Below are positions 9,738 to 25,147 of a stretch of 64,000 bases of DNA, one piece after another. Under the pieces are notes generated by a model. That model was given only the letters and a program-made list of their open reading frames with translations, made no database searches and was not told where the DNA came from. Origin of the DNA: Bacillus sp. DNRA2 (lineage in GTDB: Bacteria > Bacillota > Bacilli > Bacillales > Cytobacillaceae); NCBI RefSeq assembly GCF_012843265.1, contig NZ_JABAIT010000006.1:62001-126000 (forward strand), in the 5' to 3' direction. Numbering within the stretch: the first letter of the stretch is position 1; the number at the start of each line of letters is the position of its first letter. Made by a program: the position numbers and the translations under genes.

Positions 9738-9971
9738 AACAAAGGGTATAAAATGATAGGGTTTACAATGCTAGTATTGATATTTTCGCCTTCATTAAAA
9801 TGTTATTTTTGAACAAAAATCACATCCAACATCATGAGAATACATAATATTTACAATACTATTTTTAACAAAGCCATCAAGATTTTTCTACAATTTCAGC
9901 AGCCAAGACTAATCGAATTTCAAGATTCTACAAAGAAATTACCATTCTCTTAAAGGGAGGATGTGTTTTTT

Positions 9972-10199
9972 ATGACTCAAAAGAACCGTCGCCCGTTTCA
10001 AGCTATGGCGCTCATGTCAGGGATTTTATCCTCATTAGTAGGATGCATCTTGATTGGGATTTTCGCCGGTAGAGCACTTGATAACTGGGTAGGAACCGAG
10101 CCGTTATTTCTCATTATTGGGTTGATGCTTGGTCTGGCAGCAGGAATCTTCGCAATGCTTCGACTTGTTAATCAATTCTTCTCATCAGGGGATCACTAA
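9972..10199 (+). CDS. atpZ: AtpZ/AtpI-family protein
   Basis: A small membrane protein of 75 residues with two transmembrane segments (about 14-33 and 44-66), the second beginning PLFLIIGLMLGLAAGI. It belongs to the AtpZ/AtpI family that opens many bacterial atp operons and has been linked to Mg2+ or Ca2+ transport and to ATP synthase assembly. ATG 9972 is preferred: AGGGAGG at 9954-9960 is too close to the in-frame GTG at 9963. It is followed within 2 nt by atpI. Confidence 0.82.
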   Translation: MTQKNRRPFQAMALMSGILSSLVGCILIGIFAGRALDNWVGTEPLFLIIGLMLGLAAGIFAMLRLVNQFFSSGDH

Positions 10200-10200
10200 T

Positions 10201-10575
10201 ATGTTTGAGATTAAATCAATGTATACACGCCAACGGAAGTACATATTTTTTTTGCTGGCTTTATATGTTTTAGGCTGGGGTTTTACTACATATCAATCGG
10301 TATTTCTAGGCTTGATTCTTGGAACTAGCTTAAGTCTGTTTAATTTATGGTTAATGGTTCGAAAAACAGACAAGTTCGGTGATGCTGTATTACAAGGAAA
10401 AAAAGTCCGTTCGCTTGGATCCTTTTCGAGGATGGCGACAGCGGCATTGGCAGTAATGATTGCTTTGAGATATCCTGAATCATTTCACCTTGTTTCTGTA
10501 GTTTTGGGATTAATGACATCCTATATTGTCATTATGATAGATTTTTTTCTTCAATCTTTTCATTCACATAAATAA
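10201..10575 (+). CDS. atpI: ATP synthase protein I
   Basis: A 124-residue protein with four predicted transmembrane segments, matching the ATP synthase I-chain family. It helps assemble the c-ring and is not part of the final enzyme. The ATG begins directly after the atpZ stop, with AGGGGAT upstream, so translation is probably coupled. This genome therefore carries both AtpZ and AtpI in front of atpB. Confidence 0.85.
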   Translation: MFEIKSMYTRQRKYIFFLLALYVLGWGFTTYQSVFLGLILGTSLSLFNLWLMVRKTDKFGDAVLQGKKVRSLGSFSRMATAALAVMIALRYPESFHLVSVVLGLMTSYIVIMIDFFLQSFHSHK

Positions 10576-11307
<732 letters not shown>

Positions 11308-11363
11308 TATATTACGGTGTTCAATTCGAGCATCTTAAAAAAACTATTTTTCCACATATTTGA

Positions 11364-11591
<228 letters not shown>

Positions 11592-11612
11592 TTTTTTACT
11601 AAGCAAGACGTT

Positions 11613-11668
11613 CAAGTGTGGCGAAGATCATTCCATGTGAACCTTCGCCATTCTCTTATGTCCACTTG
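11613..11668 (+). other. Intercistronic stem-loop between atpE and atpF
   Basis: GGCGAAG (11620-11626) pairs with CTTCGCC (11643-11649). The outer arms CAAGTG (11613) and CACTTG (11663-11668) also match. No T run follows, so it is more likely an RNA stability or processing element than a terminator. It could help raise subunit c output. Confidence 0.6.
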
Positions 11669-11735
11669 GCGACATTTGAATTATTTTTGACAAAAAATCA
11701 GGATTCATATACATGAACCTTAAAAGTTGAAGTGA

Positions 11736-12823
<1,088 letters not shown>

Positions 12824-12832
12824 GATTCGTAG

Positions 12833-14356
<1,524 letters not shown>

Positions 14357-14437
14357 TCTATAGGACTAATAAATAAAGGTGAAGGCGTCTTTTGTTAAAG
14401 GCGCTTGATACCTTAATTCTTTGTAAAAGGGTGGTGA

Positions 14438-15301
<864 letters not shown>

Positions 15302-15388
15302 TAAGTTTACCGAAATTTATCTATTCTTTCGTTATTGTTTTTTTTTGAAAAAAATAAACAAGTAAACGTTCATTAGAAAAAGGGGTAG

Positions 15389-16885
<1,497 letters not shown>

Positions 16886-16904
16886 TTTCGGTCCAGGAGG
16901 GTAA

Positions 16905-17315
<411 letters not shown>

Positions 17316-17320
17316 AACCA

Positions 17321-17360
17321 AACACTCTCTGAGCGCTCGCTCAGGGGGTGTTTTTTTTGG
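17321..17360 (+). terminator. Terminator of the atp operon
   Basis: AACACTCTCTGAGCG pairs with CGCTCAGGGGGTGTT (wobble pairs in the middle), followed by T8. Confidence 0.92.
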
Positions 17361-17515
17361 ATGTTGAGTGGTGCTTGCGCGATTATGTACACGTTCTTCA
17401 CTGCTTTTAAAAAATAATCTTCATTCCTGAGTTGGCCAAGCTTCCACGCTTATAAAACCAACAATATTCGAATAATAATTAAACAGTTAAAAATAAGGTA
17501 TATAGTAGTAAATGG

Positions 17516-17653
17516 CGAATCGACAGCACTTTGTCGAATTATGTATATTTACACGTTGGAAATACACATAAAATAAGGCTTTCTCGACATAATTATCTAT
17601 ATTTTGTCAAGAAATTCACTTTGGTAAAAATAGTAACGGTTTGTCGACACAAA
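17516..17653 (+). promoter_or_regulatory. Cluster of Spo0A-box-like sites upstream of nuoA
   Basis: TGTCGAA at 17532-17538 in context TTTGTCGAATT is a near-perfect 0A box. Reverse-strand variants lie at about 17519-17525 and 17583-17589, a TGTCAAG at about 17605, and a symmetrical TGTCGACA at 17642-17649 overlapping the nuo -35 hexamer. Control by Spo0A is inference. Confidence 0.55.
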
Positions 17654-17672
17654 ATTGTAACAGTGATATAAT
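17644..17672 (+). promoter_or_regulatory. Sigma-A promoter of the nuo operon
   Basis: TCGACA (17644-17649), a 17-bp spacer and TATAAT (17667-17672) with an extended TGA-TATAAT element. The 17361-17640 stretch before it holds the 0A-like boxes and otherwise A/T-rich DNA. Confidence 0.8.
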
Positions 17673-17727
17673 GTTATCGGTTACAAAAAGAAATTATGAA
17701 AATTTTATGACATAGGGAGGTATGGGC

Positions 17728-18102
17728 ATGGATTTACTCAACTTGTATCAGAATAATTATCTGATTGTCTTTGTGTTTCTATGTCTGGGAGTATTGCTGC
17801 CAGTAGTTGCCTTAACGCTTGGTAGGTTACTTCGACCATTTAAACCAAGTGCTGAGAAATATACCACTTACGAAAGCGGTCTTGACCCATTCCATGATGC
17901 TAGGGTCCAGTTTAATGTCCGCTATTATATTTTTGCACTTATGTTTGTTGTTTTTGATGTGGAGACTGTGTTCTTGTATCCATGGGCTGTTGCCTACGAA
18001 AAGCTTGGAATCTTTGCACTCATTGAAATGATGATTTTTGTCATCATGCTATTAATTGGACTCATCTATGCTTGGAAAAAGAAGGTGCTCAAATGGATTT
18101 AA
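17728..18102 (+). CDS. nuoA: NADH-quinone oxidoreductase subunit A
   Basis: Small membrane subunit of complex I, 124 residues, three transmembrane helices. Conserved YESGLDP loop and [12 protein letters not shown] motif. ATG 17728 is preferred over ATG 17722, which is only 1 nt from AGGGAGG. It overlaps nuoB by 10 nt. Confidence 0.95.
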   Translation: MDLLNLYQNNYLIVFVFLCLGVLLPVVALTLGRLLRPFKPSAEKYTTYESGLDPFHDARVQFNVRYYIFALMFVVFDVETVFLYPWAVAYEKLGIFALIEMMIFVIMLLIGLIYAWKKKVLKWI

Positions 18103-18605
18103 GTTTAAAGGACATCTCACCTCAAGAAATGGAAGAAATCAAACGGACTGTTTTTTTTACAACATTAGAACAGGTCAAAGCTTGGGCTACCAGTAACTCA
18201 TTATGGCCCATGACATTTGGCCTTGCTTGCTGTGCCATCGAAATGATGGGCACTGGTTCTGCAGCCTATGACTTGGACCGTTTCGGAACCATTTTCCGGG
18301 CATCACCACGTCAGTCAGACTGTATGATCGTTTCTGGGACTGTAACGAAGAAAATGGCGCCAATCCTTCGCCGACTTTACGACCAAATCCCGGAACCAAA
18401 ATGGGTAATCGCAATGGGATCCTGTGCCACAGCCGGTGGACCGTATGTGCGTTCTTACTCTGTCGTAAAGGGTGTTGATCAAATCGTCCCAGTGGATGTC
18501 TATATTCCAGGATGCCCGCCAAATCCGGCGGCATTAATTTATGGAATTAACAAACTAAAGGAAAAGATCCGCTACGAGGCGAAAACCGGGAAGAAGGTGT
18601 TGTAA
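18093..18605 (+). CDS. nuoB: NADH-quinone oxidoreductase subunit B
   Basis: Carries the terminal N2 [4Fe-4S] cluster that hands electrons to quinone. 170 residues; ligand cysteines in GLACCAIEM (Cys46-Cys47), GSCATAGG and [10 protein letters not shown] 18093 lies inside the end of nuoA with AGAAGGTG upstream, so the two are translationally coupled; the frame extends upstream to 18072 but without support. Confidence 0.96.
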   Translation: MDLSLKDISPQEMEEIKRTVFFTTLEQVKAWATSNSLWPMTFGLACCAIEMMGTGSAAYDLDRFGTIFRASPRQSDCMIVSGTVTKKMAPILRRLYDQIPEPKWVIAMGSCATAGGPYVRSYSVVKGVDQIVPVDVYIPGCPPNPAALIYGINKLKEKIRYEAKTGKKVL

Positions 18606-18608
18606 TCG

Positions 18609-19796
18609 ATGAGCGGGGATAAAGATATCGAACAAATAAAGAAAGAAGCTGCCGCAGCAGCAAAAGCGAAAGCCGCAGCCGCTGCGAAAGCGAAGGCTGC
18701 CGCGCTAGCTAAGCAAAAAGCTGCCGAACAAGCAGGTGAAGCCGAAGCACAAGTAGAAGCACCAGCCCAGCCTGAAGCCCAAGCAGCAGCAGGAGCACCA
18801 GCCGATGCAGATGCTAAGGCCAAAGCCGCAGCAGCAGCGAAAGCCAAAGCCGCAGCAGCAGCGAAAGCGAAAGCCGCAGCAGCAGCAAAAGCGAAGGCCG
18901 CAGCAGCCGCGAAAGCCAAAGCTGCCGCAGCAGCAAAAGGCGATAGCACGACCACAGCTGCAACTGACGACGAGAAGGCCAAAGCGATTGCTGCCGCAAA
19001 AGCGAAGGCCGCAGCGGCCGCGAAAGCCAAAGCTGCCGCAGCAGCAAAAGGCGATAGCACGACCACAGCTGCAACCGACGACGAGAAAGCCAAAGCGATT
19101 GCTGCCGCAAAAGCGAAGGCCGCAGCCGCAGCCAAAGCCAAAGCTGCCGCAGCAGCAAAAGGCGATAGCACGACCACAGCTGCAACTGACGACGAGAAAG
19201 CCAAAGCGATTGCTGCCGCAAAAGCGAAGGCCAAAGCCGCAGCAGCAGCGAAAGCAAAAGCTGCCGGAGCAGGAGCTGCAGCTCAAGAAGCAGCAGCTCC
19301 AGTTGAAGAACAACCGTCACCAAACCAAGAATATCTTGATAAATACGTTCGGGTGATTGAAGAACACCTCGGTAACGAAGTTCTAGAAGATTCTTATATT
19401 AATAAGCTCTCAAAAGACGTACCAACATTGGTAGCAAAACGCGATACTTATTATAAAGTAGCTCAGTTTTTGAAATACAATGAACAGCTTGGATTTGATT
19501 ACTTATCAGAGCTGCACGGTACGGATTTTGAAACCCATATGGAAGTGTACGTTCACCTTTACTCCTACAAAAATCGTCAATCTGTTGCTTTAAAAGTAAA
19601 AATTGACCGTGACGAGCCACAAATCGAATCACTGCAACCGCTTTGGGCAGGAGCCGATTGGCCTGAGTGTGAAGCATACGACCTCTTGGGGATGAAATTT
19701 ACGGGTCATCCAAACCTCCATCGTATTTTCCTTGGCGAGGATTGGGTCGGATACCCACTCCGCAAAGATTATGAACAGTATGATGTGGAGGTATAA
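18609..19796 (+). CDS. nuoC: NADH-quinone oxidoreductase subunit C with Ala/Lys-repeat N-terminus
   Basis: 395 residues. The C-terminal 150 or so are the 30-kDa complex I subunit (VAKRDTYYKVAQFLKYNEQ, GADWPECEAYDLLGMKF, signature HPNLHRIFLGEDWVGYPLRKDY). The first 235 are low-complexity KAKAAAAAK repeats interrupted by GDSTTTAATDDEKAKAI. Such a helical Ala/Lys extension is known in NuoC of B. cereus relatives, but its role is not established. The repeats are encoded by near-identical 111-bp units. Lys/Ala heptad-like spacing predicts a long charged helix facing the cytoplasm. Confidence 0.93.
   Translation: MSGDKDIEQIKKEAAAAAKAKAAAAAKAKAAALAKQKAAEQAGEAEAQVEAPAQPEAQAAAGAPADADAKAKAAAAAKAKAAAAAKAKAAAAAKAKAAAAAKAKAAAAAKGDSTTTAATDDEKAKAIAAAKAKAAAAAKAKAAAAAKGDSTTTAATDDEKAKAIAAAKAKAAAAAKAKAAAAAKGDSTTTAATDDEKAKAIAAAKAKAKAAAAAKAKAAGAGAAAQEAAAPVEEQPSPNQEYLDKYVRVIEEHLGNEVLEDSYINKLSKDVPTLVAKRDTYYKVAQFLKYNEQLGFDYLSELHGTDFETHMEVYVHLYSYKNRQSVALKVKIDRDEPQIESLQPLWAGADWPECEAYDLLGMKFTGHPNLHRIFLGEDWVGYPLRKDYEQYDVEV
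18930..19262 (+). repeat. Three 111-bp tandem units in nuoC
   Basis: CGATAGCACG recurs at 18941, 19052 and 19163 (exact 111-bp period = 37 codons). The units are nearly identical, a likely hot spot for copy-number change. Confidence 0.92.
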
Positions 19797-19799
19797 ACA

Positions 19800-20900
19800 A
19801 TGATACGTACAGAAGAAATGATGCTAAATATCGGACCACAGCATCCGAGTACCCACGGGGTATTTCGTTTAGTTGTAAAAATTGACGGAGAGATGATCAC
19901 AGAAGCCATTCCCGTTATAGGTTACCTGCACCGTGGTACCGAAAAATTAGCTGAAAATCTACAATATACACAAATTATTCCTTATACAGACCGCTTGGAT
20001 TATCTATCATCCATGACCAACAATTACGTGCTTGTCCATGCTGTCGAAACGATGATGGGATTAGAGATTCCTGAGCGTGCCGAGTACTTGCGTGTCATCG
20101 TGATGGAGATGGGGCGCATCGCGAGCCACCTTGTATGGTGGGGAACTTTCCTATTAGACTTAGGGGCAACAAGTCCGTTCCTGTATGCATTCCGTGAGCG
20201 CGAAATGATCATTAATATGCTTGCTGAGCTTTCCGGTGCCCGTCTAACCTTTAACTACATGCGGGTTGGCGGTGTTAAGTGGGATGCTCCAGATGGCTGG
20301 ATTGAAAAATTACGCGAATTCATTCCATACATGCGTCAGGAATTAAAGGGCTACCATTCCTTAGTGTCAGGAAATGAGATCTTCTTAAATCGTGTTAAAG
20401 GTATTGGAAAATATACAAAAGAAGATGCCCTTAATTATTCATTAAGTGGGATCAATCTTCGCTCAACCGGAGTGAAGTGGGACCTTCGTAAGGATGAGCC
20501 ATACTCAATCTATGACCGCTTCGAATTTGATGTTCCAGTTCGTGACGAGGGCGACTGCCTAGCACGCTATCATTTACGCTTAGAAGAAATTGAGGAATCA
20601 CTTAAAATTCTTGAGCAGGCAGTGGAACAATTCCCTGCTGAAGGCGAAATTTTGGCGAAGGTGCCAAAAATCATCAAAGCACCAAAAGGAGAGGGCTTTG
20701 TTCGGATCGAATCACCTCGTGGCGAAATCGGTTGTTACATTGCCAGCGATGGTAAAAAAGAACCGTACCGTTTGAAATTCCGCAGACCATCATTTTACAA
20801 TCTGCAAATTCTCCCTAAGCTATTAGTGGGCGAAAATATTTCAAACTTAATTGCCATCTTAGGTGCGATTGATATTGTCCTTGGGGAGGTGGACGGCTAA
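19800..20900 (+). CDS. nuoD: NADH-quinone oxidoreductase subunit D
   Basis: 49-kDa subunit that with NuoB forms the quinone pocket; 366 residues. Conserved N-terminus NIGPQHPSTHGVFRL with the quinone-ligand His, GYLHRGTEKLAE, and the C-terminal PSFYNLQILPKLL. ATG 19800 lies 4 nt after the nuoC stop, and the stop overlaps nuoH by one base. Confidence 0.97.
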   Translation: MIRTEEMMLNIGPQHPSTHGVFRLVVKIDGEMITEAIPVIGYLHRGTEKLAENLQYTQIIPYTDRLDYLSSMTNNYVLVHAVETMMGLEIPERAEYLRVIVMEMGRIASHLVWWGTFLLDLGATSPFLYAFREREMIINMLAELSGARLTFNYMRVGGVKWDAPDGWIEKLREFIPYMRQELKGYHSLVSGNEIFLNRVKGIGKYTKEDALNYSLSGINLRSTGVKWDLRKDEPYSIYDRFEFDVPVRDEGDCLARYHLRLEEIEESLKILEQAVEQFPAEGEILAKVPKIIKAPKGEGFVRIESPRGEIGCYIASDGKKEPYRLKFRRPSFYNLQILPKLLVGENISNLIAILGAIDIVLGEVDG

Positions 20901-21907
20901 TGATTGAGGATTTACTATATTCCAATCCCAGTTGGTTGAATTTCGGAATCTTTTTCTTACTTGCGACGATTTTACTATTAACGATTTTAGGCTTTGTTAC
21001 CTATGCCATCCTTGCTGAACGTAAGGTCATGGGTTTCATCCAGCTTCGTAAAGGTCCAGACCAGCTCGGCGGAAAGTTTGGATTATTGCAAACGGTCGCC
21101 GATGTATTAAAGCTATTATTAAAAGAAGATACAATTCCGAAGCTTGCTGATAAGCCATTGTTCATCGTGGCTCCAATTCTGGCATTTGCGCCATCATTTA
21201 TGGTTATCGCTGCGATTCCGTTCACTGACAAGTTTCAGTTTGCTGATATTGGCATCGGTTTACTATACTATGTTGCCGTTTCAGGTATCACCATCGTGGG
21301 GATTTTAACAGGAGCTTGGGCTTCCAATAATAAATACTCATTACTAGGTGGTATGCGGGCTGCAGCGCAAATGATTTCCTACGAGATTCCACTTGTTATG
21401 TCCGTATTAGGGATTATTTTATTAACAGGAAGCTTAAACTTAAATGATATCGTTGCAGCACAACAGGATGGCTGGTATATTTTACTACAGCCGGTTGCGT
21501 TCATCGTGTTCATCATCGCCGCTGTTGCCGAACTGAACCGGGTACCGTTCGACTTACCTGAAGCTGAAAACGAACTTGTTGCCGGATACTTTACTGAGTA
21601 CTCAGGGTTCCGCTGGGCGTTTTTCATGCTCACTGAATATGTTTACATGTTTGCAATGTCTGCATTGATTACTGCCATTTTCTTAGGTGGTTGGTTGCCG
21701 CTCCCATTCCTAGGGTTCATCCCTGGTGCCGTATGGTTCGCGCTCAAATTCACTGGAGTAGTTTTCTTCCTATTATGGATTCGCAGTACCTTCCCACGTG
21801 TTCGCGCCGACCAATTAATGGAGTTTGGTTGGAAGGTATTACTGCCAGTCGCACTAGCAAACATCTTCTTAACTGCTTTATTTAAAGAACTTATTAATCT
21901 TTTATAA
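20900..21907 (+). CDS. nuoH: NADH-quinone oxidoreductase subunit H
   Basis: Membrane subunit of 335 residues with about eight helices that completes the quinone channel. Conserved ERKVMGFIQLRKGP, YEIPLVMSVLGI and AELNRVPFDLPEAENELVAG. Its start overlaps the nuoD stop (TAATG). Confidence 0.97.
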   Translation: MIEDLLYSNPSWLNFGIFFLLATILLLTILGFVTYAILAERKVMGFIQLRKGPDQLGGKFGLLQTVADVLKLLLKEDTIPKLADKPLFIVAPILAFAPSFMVIAAIPFTDKFQFADIGIGLLYYVAVSGITIVGILTGAWASNNKYSLLGGMRAAAQMISYEIPLVMSVLGIILLTGSLNLNDIVAAQQDGWYILLQPVAFIVFIIAAVAELNRVPFDLPEAENELVAGYFTEYSGFRWAFFMLTEYVYMFAMSALITAIFLGGWLPLPFLGFIPGAVWFALKFTGVVFFLLWIRSTFPRVRADQLMEFGWKVLLPVALANIFLTALFKELINLL

Positions 21908-21981
21908 AAATAAAGATTGGATACGGCTCGCACTAGAGCTCGTGTCCACTAGAGCACGACAATAAAAAAGGGGTGAATTAC

Positions 21982-22401
21982 ATGCTTGGATTAGCGAAAG
22001 GCTTGAAGTATACCCTTAAGAACCTGACGCGGGATAAGTTAACTTATGACTATCCAAACGAGCCACTACCGCTTCCGGATCGTTTCAGAGGCATCCAAAA
22101 ATTCTATCCGGAAAAATGTATCGTATGTAATCAATGTGCCACGATTTGCCCAACTGACTGTATTCAATTAACAGGCAAAAAGCATCCGGACCCAACCAAA
22201 AAGGGAAAAATCATTGACACATACGACATTAACTTTGAAATCTGTATCCTCTGCGACCTATGCACAGAGGTTTGCCCAACCGAGGCGATTGTCATGACCA
22301 ACAATTTTGAGCTTGCCACATACAGTCGTGATGAATTATTCAAAAACCTCGAATGGCTTGATGAAAATGATGAGAATGTTCGGCAGGTGAATAAACCATG
22401 A
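21982..22401 (+). CDS. nuoI: NADH-quinone oxidoreductase subunit I
   Basis: Two-[4Fe-4S] ferredoxin subunit, 139 residues. Cysteine motifs CIVCNQCATICP and CILCDLCTEVCP. ATG 21982 follows AAGGGGTGA; the GTG at 21973 overlaps that site. The stop overlaps nuoJ by 4 nt. This is the first electron-accepting subunit left in the absence of NuoEFG. Confidence 0.95.
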   Translation: MLGLAKGLKYTLKNLTRDKLTYDYPNEPLPLPDRFRGIQKFYPEKCIVCNQCATICPTDCIQLTGKKHPDPTKKGKIIDTYDINFEICILCDLCTEVCPTEAIVMTNNFELATYSRDELFKNLEWLDENDENVRQVNKP

Positions 22402-22910
22402 CGGGTGAATTAATCGCATTTATGGGCCTCGCTCTCGTCGCCATTATCGGCGGGGTCCTTCTCTTGAACCTCCGTGGTGTCGTTCAAGCAGTGTTAGCAC
22501 TCGTGCTAACCTTTATCAGTATCGCCGGGATTTACGTTTTACTATCAGCGGAATTTGTCGCTGGGGTGCAAATCCTGATCTACTCTGGAGCCATTACAAT
22601 TATCATGATGTTTGGGATTATGCTTACGCGCCATGATGATGTGGAAGAACCGAAGACAGGCCGCTTGCGCAAATTCCTCGTCTTCCTAGGTATAGTTGGC
22701 TTTGCAGCTGCTGTTTACTTCGGTATTTACAATCTTGAGCTTCCGGCGGGCCAAGCTGCGCTTCATGAAAAAAATACAGCGCAAATCGGGGAAGCCCTTT
22801 ATACAAGATTTATTATTCCGTTTGAAGTAACCTCTGTTGTGCTTTTAGTAGCGTTAATCGGGGCGATTGTCCTAGCGAAAAAAGACAACGAGAAGGAGGC
22901 GGAAAAATAA
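22398..22910 (+). CDS. nuoJ: NADH-quinone oxidoreductase subunit J
   Basis: Membrane subunit, 170 residues, five helices; conserved [19 protein letters not shown] segment with the pi-bulge helix. It overlaps nuoI by 4 nt and nuoK by 1 nt. Confidence 0.95.
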   Translation: MTGELIAFMGLALVAIIGGVLLLNLRGVVQAVLALVLTFISIAGIYVLLSAEFVAGVQILIYSGAITIIMMFGIMLTRHDDVEEPKTGRLRKFLVFLGIVGFAAAVYFGIYNLELPAGQAALHEKNTAQIGEALYTRFIIPFEVTSVVLLVALIGAIVLAKKDNEKEAEK

Positions 22911-23224
22911 TGAGCTCAGTACCAATTTCAGTATTTTTAACACTTGCACTTATTCTGTTCTCAATCGGTCTTTACGGTGCTCTGACAAAAAGAAACATGG
23001 TCATCGTGCTCATTTCGATTGAGCTTATGCTCAATGCCGTCAACATCAACTTGGTTACCTTTAGCAAATATGGTGTCATCCCATCAATCGACGGACAGGT
23101 TTTCGCGCTATTCACGATGGCGGTCGCTGCAGCTGAAGCAGCACTTGGACTAGCAATTCTGATTGCACTCCACCGCAACCGAAAAACTGTCAACGTTGAC
23201 GAAATGGACATTATGAAGCATTAA
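22910..23224 (+). CDS. nuoK: NADH-quinone oxidoreductase subunit K
   Basis: Membrane subunit, 104 residues, three helices. Conserved glutamates in [14 protein letters not shown] and [15 protein letters not shown] lies upstream of the ATG. Confidence 0.95.
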   Translation: MSSVPISVFLTLALILFSIGLYGALTKRNMVIVLISIELMLNAVNINLVTFSKYGVIPSIDGQVFALFTMAVAAAEAALGLAILIALHRNRKTVNVDEMDIMKH

Positions 23225-23284
23225 AACAGACGCAGGGGCTATTAAGTCCTTTAACTGCGTTTAAAAAAGGGGAATGTGATATTG

Positions 23285-25147
23285 ATGGAGAATGCATGGA
23301 TCATACCGCTTTTCCCGCTTTTATCGTTTTTCATCCTGCTTCTTGTCGGTAAACGACTTAAAGAAGCGAGTGCCTATATCGGAATCCTATTAACATTGGC
23401 CACGTTTATTTACTCTTTAGTGGTGCTGTTTGAACGCTTTACAGCATCAACATTTAAGAGCGAGGCCACCTGGCTTTCGTTCGGGGATACCGTGATAACT
23501 GCGGGGTTTGAAGTGAATCAATTAAATGCATTAATGCTAGTAATCGTATCGCTTGTCAGTTTACTAGTACATACCTATTCTAAGGGCTATATGCACGGGG
23601 ATGACCGAATTCCAGTCTTCTATGCGTACCTTGGCTTGTTTACGTTTGCGATGCTCGGCTTAGTTCTTTCACCGAACTTACTACAAACGTACATTTTCTG
23701 GGAGCTCGTCGGTGTAGGTTCTTTCCTATTAATCGGTTTTTATTTTTACAAAGAAGAAGCAAAAGCCGCTGCCAAAAAAGCTTTCATCATGACTCGAATT
23801 GGTGACGTTGGCTTACTGATCGGAATGATCCTGTTATTCTGGCAGGTCGGTAGCTTTGAATATGATGAAATCTTTAGAGCTGTAGAAGAAGGAGCCATTT
23901 CTTCCGGCTGGATTACTTTAACAGCAATCTTAATCTTTATCGGAGCGGTCGGTAAATCTGGTCAATTCCCGCTGCACACTTGGTTACCGGATGCGATGGA
24001 AGGTCCGACACCAGTATCAGCATTAATCCATGCTGCAACGATGGTTGCTGCCGGGGTATATTTAGTGGCGTCACTATTCCCGCTATTTAATGCGAGTGAA
24101 ACAGCGATGCTAACGGTTGCGACAATCGGAGCGATTACCGCGATTTTTGCAGCCAGCATCGGTCTTGTACAAACGGATATTAAGCGAGTGCTCGCATACT
24201 CAACCGTGAGCCAACTCGGTTACATGATGCTCGCGCTTGGTTCTGCTGGCTATGTTGCCGGAGTATTCCATTTAATGACTCACGCTTTCTTTAAAGCATT
24301 GCTATTCTTAGCGGCAGGAAGCGTCATTCATGCTGTCCATACGCAAGATATCGAAAAAATGGGTGGATTATGGAAAAAATTAAAAATCACTGGTCCATTG
24401 TTCTTAATCGGAACATTAGCGATTAGCGGTGTACCATTATTCTCAGGATTCTTCAGTAAGGATGAAATCTTAATTGCTGCTTGGGAGTCAGGTAATGTCG
24501 TGCAATTCTGGTTAGCCGTTATCGCTGCTTTCTTTACTGCTTTTTATATGTTCCGCCTCTTCTTTATGGTGTTTGCAGGCCAAGCGCGCAGTGAGATGAA
24601 AAACGTTCACGAATCACCAGGCGTGATGACTTTGCCAATGATGGTTCTAGGTGTACTTGCTGTGGTGGCTGGTTATGTGAACACACCTTGGTTTGGAACT
24701 TTCCTTGGTAATTGGCTCACTGAAGGAAATGAAGCACTTGGCCATGGCCATATTGAAGGTCCGGCTTGGATTATGATTGTAGCGACAGTTGTATCGCTAG
24801 CAGGTATTTTCCTTGCTTACCTTATGTACGCGAAGAAGAGTTTGTCACGCGATTGGCTATCTGGCAGAATGCCGATAGTTTACAACATTCTTTACAATAA
24901 ATATTATTTCGATGAGTTATATCAGCTAACAGTTGTTACAGCAACTAAATGGATCAGCCAGCTCTTCAAAATTATTGAAATCTTCCTAGTCGAAGGGATC
25001 ATCAATTTAGTGCTTGGTACGGTTCAAACGCTTAGCAAAACTGGTTCAAAACTTCAAAACGGACAAATTCAAACGTACGGTACGGTTGCCTTTGTCGGTC
25101 TTGCTCTGTTAGTTGTCATCTTTGCTTTGACAGGGGGGTACTTATAA
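23285..25147 (+). CDS. nuoL: NADH-quinone oxidoreductase subunit L
   Basis: Antiporter-like proton-pumping subunit, 620 residues, with the long lateral helix at its C-terminus. Conserved FWELVGVGSFLLIGF, DAMEGPTPVSALIHAATMV and GYMMLALG. ATG 23285 gives MENAWIIPLFPL as in other Bacillus NuoL; an in-frame GTG at 23276 overlaps the ribosome binding site. Confidence 0.96.
   Translation: MENAWIIPLFPLLSFFILLLVGKRLKEASAYIGILLTLATFIYSLVVLFERFTASTFKSEATWLSFGDTVITAGFEVNQLNALMLVIVSLVSLLVHTYSKGYMHGDDRIPVFYAYLGLFTFAMLGLVLSPNLLQTYIFWELVGVGSFLLIGFYFYKEEAKAAAKKAFIMTRIGDVGLLIGMILLFWQVGSFEYDEIFRAVEEGAISSGWITLTAILIFIGAVGKSGQFPLHTWLPDAMEGPTPVSALIHAATMVAAGVYLVASLFPLFNASETAMLTVATIGAITAIFAASIGLVQTDIKRVLAYSTVSQLGYMMLALGSAGYVAGVFHLMTHAFFKALLFLAAGSVIHAVHTQDIEKMGGLWKKLKITGPLFLIGTLAISGVPLFSGFFSKDEILIAAWESGNVVQFWLAVIAAFFTAFYMFRLFFMVFAGQARSEMKNVHESPGVMTLPMMVLGVLAVVAGYVNTPWFGTFLGNWLTEGNEALGHGHIEGPAWIMIVATVVSLAGIFLAYLMYAKKSLSRDWLSGRMPIVYNILYNKYYFDELYQLTVVTATKWISQLFKIIEIFLVEGIINLVLGTVQTLSKTGSKLQNGQIQTYGTVAFVGLALLVVIFALTGGYL

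Noticed and set aside
18572-19323. Long reading frames on both strands across the nuoC repeats (202-220 aa)
   Set aside because: They are shadows of the GC-rich Ala/Lys repeat; composition is pure low complexity and nuoC is clearly the coding frame.
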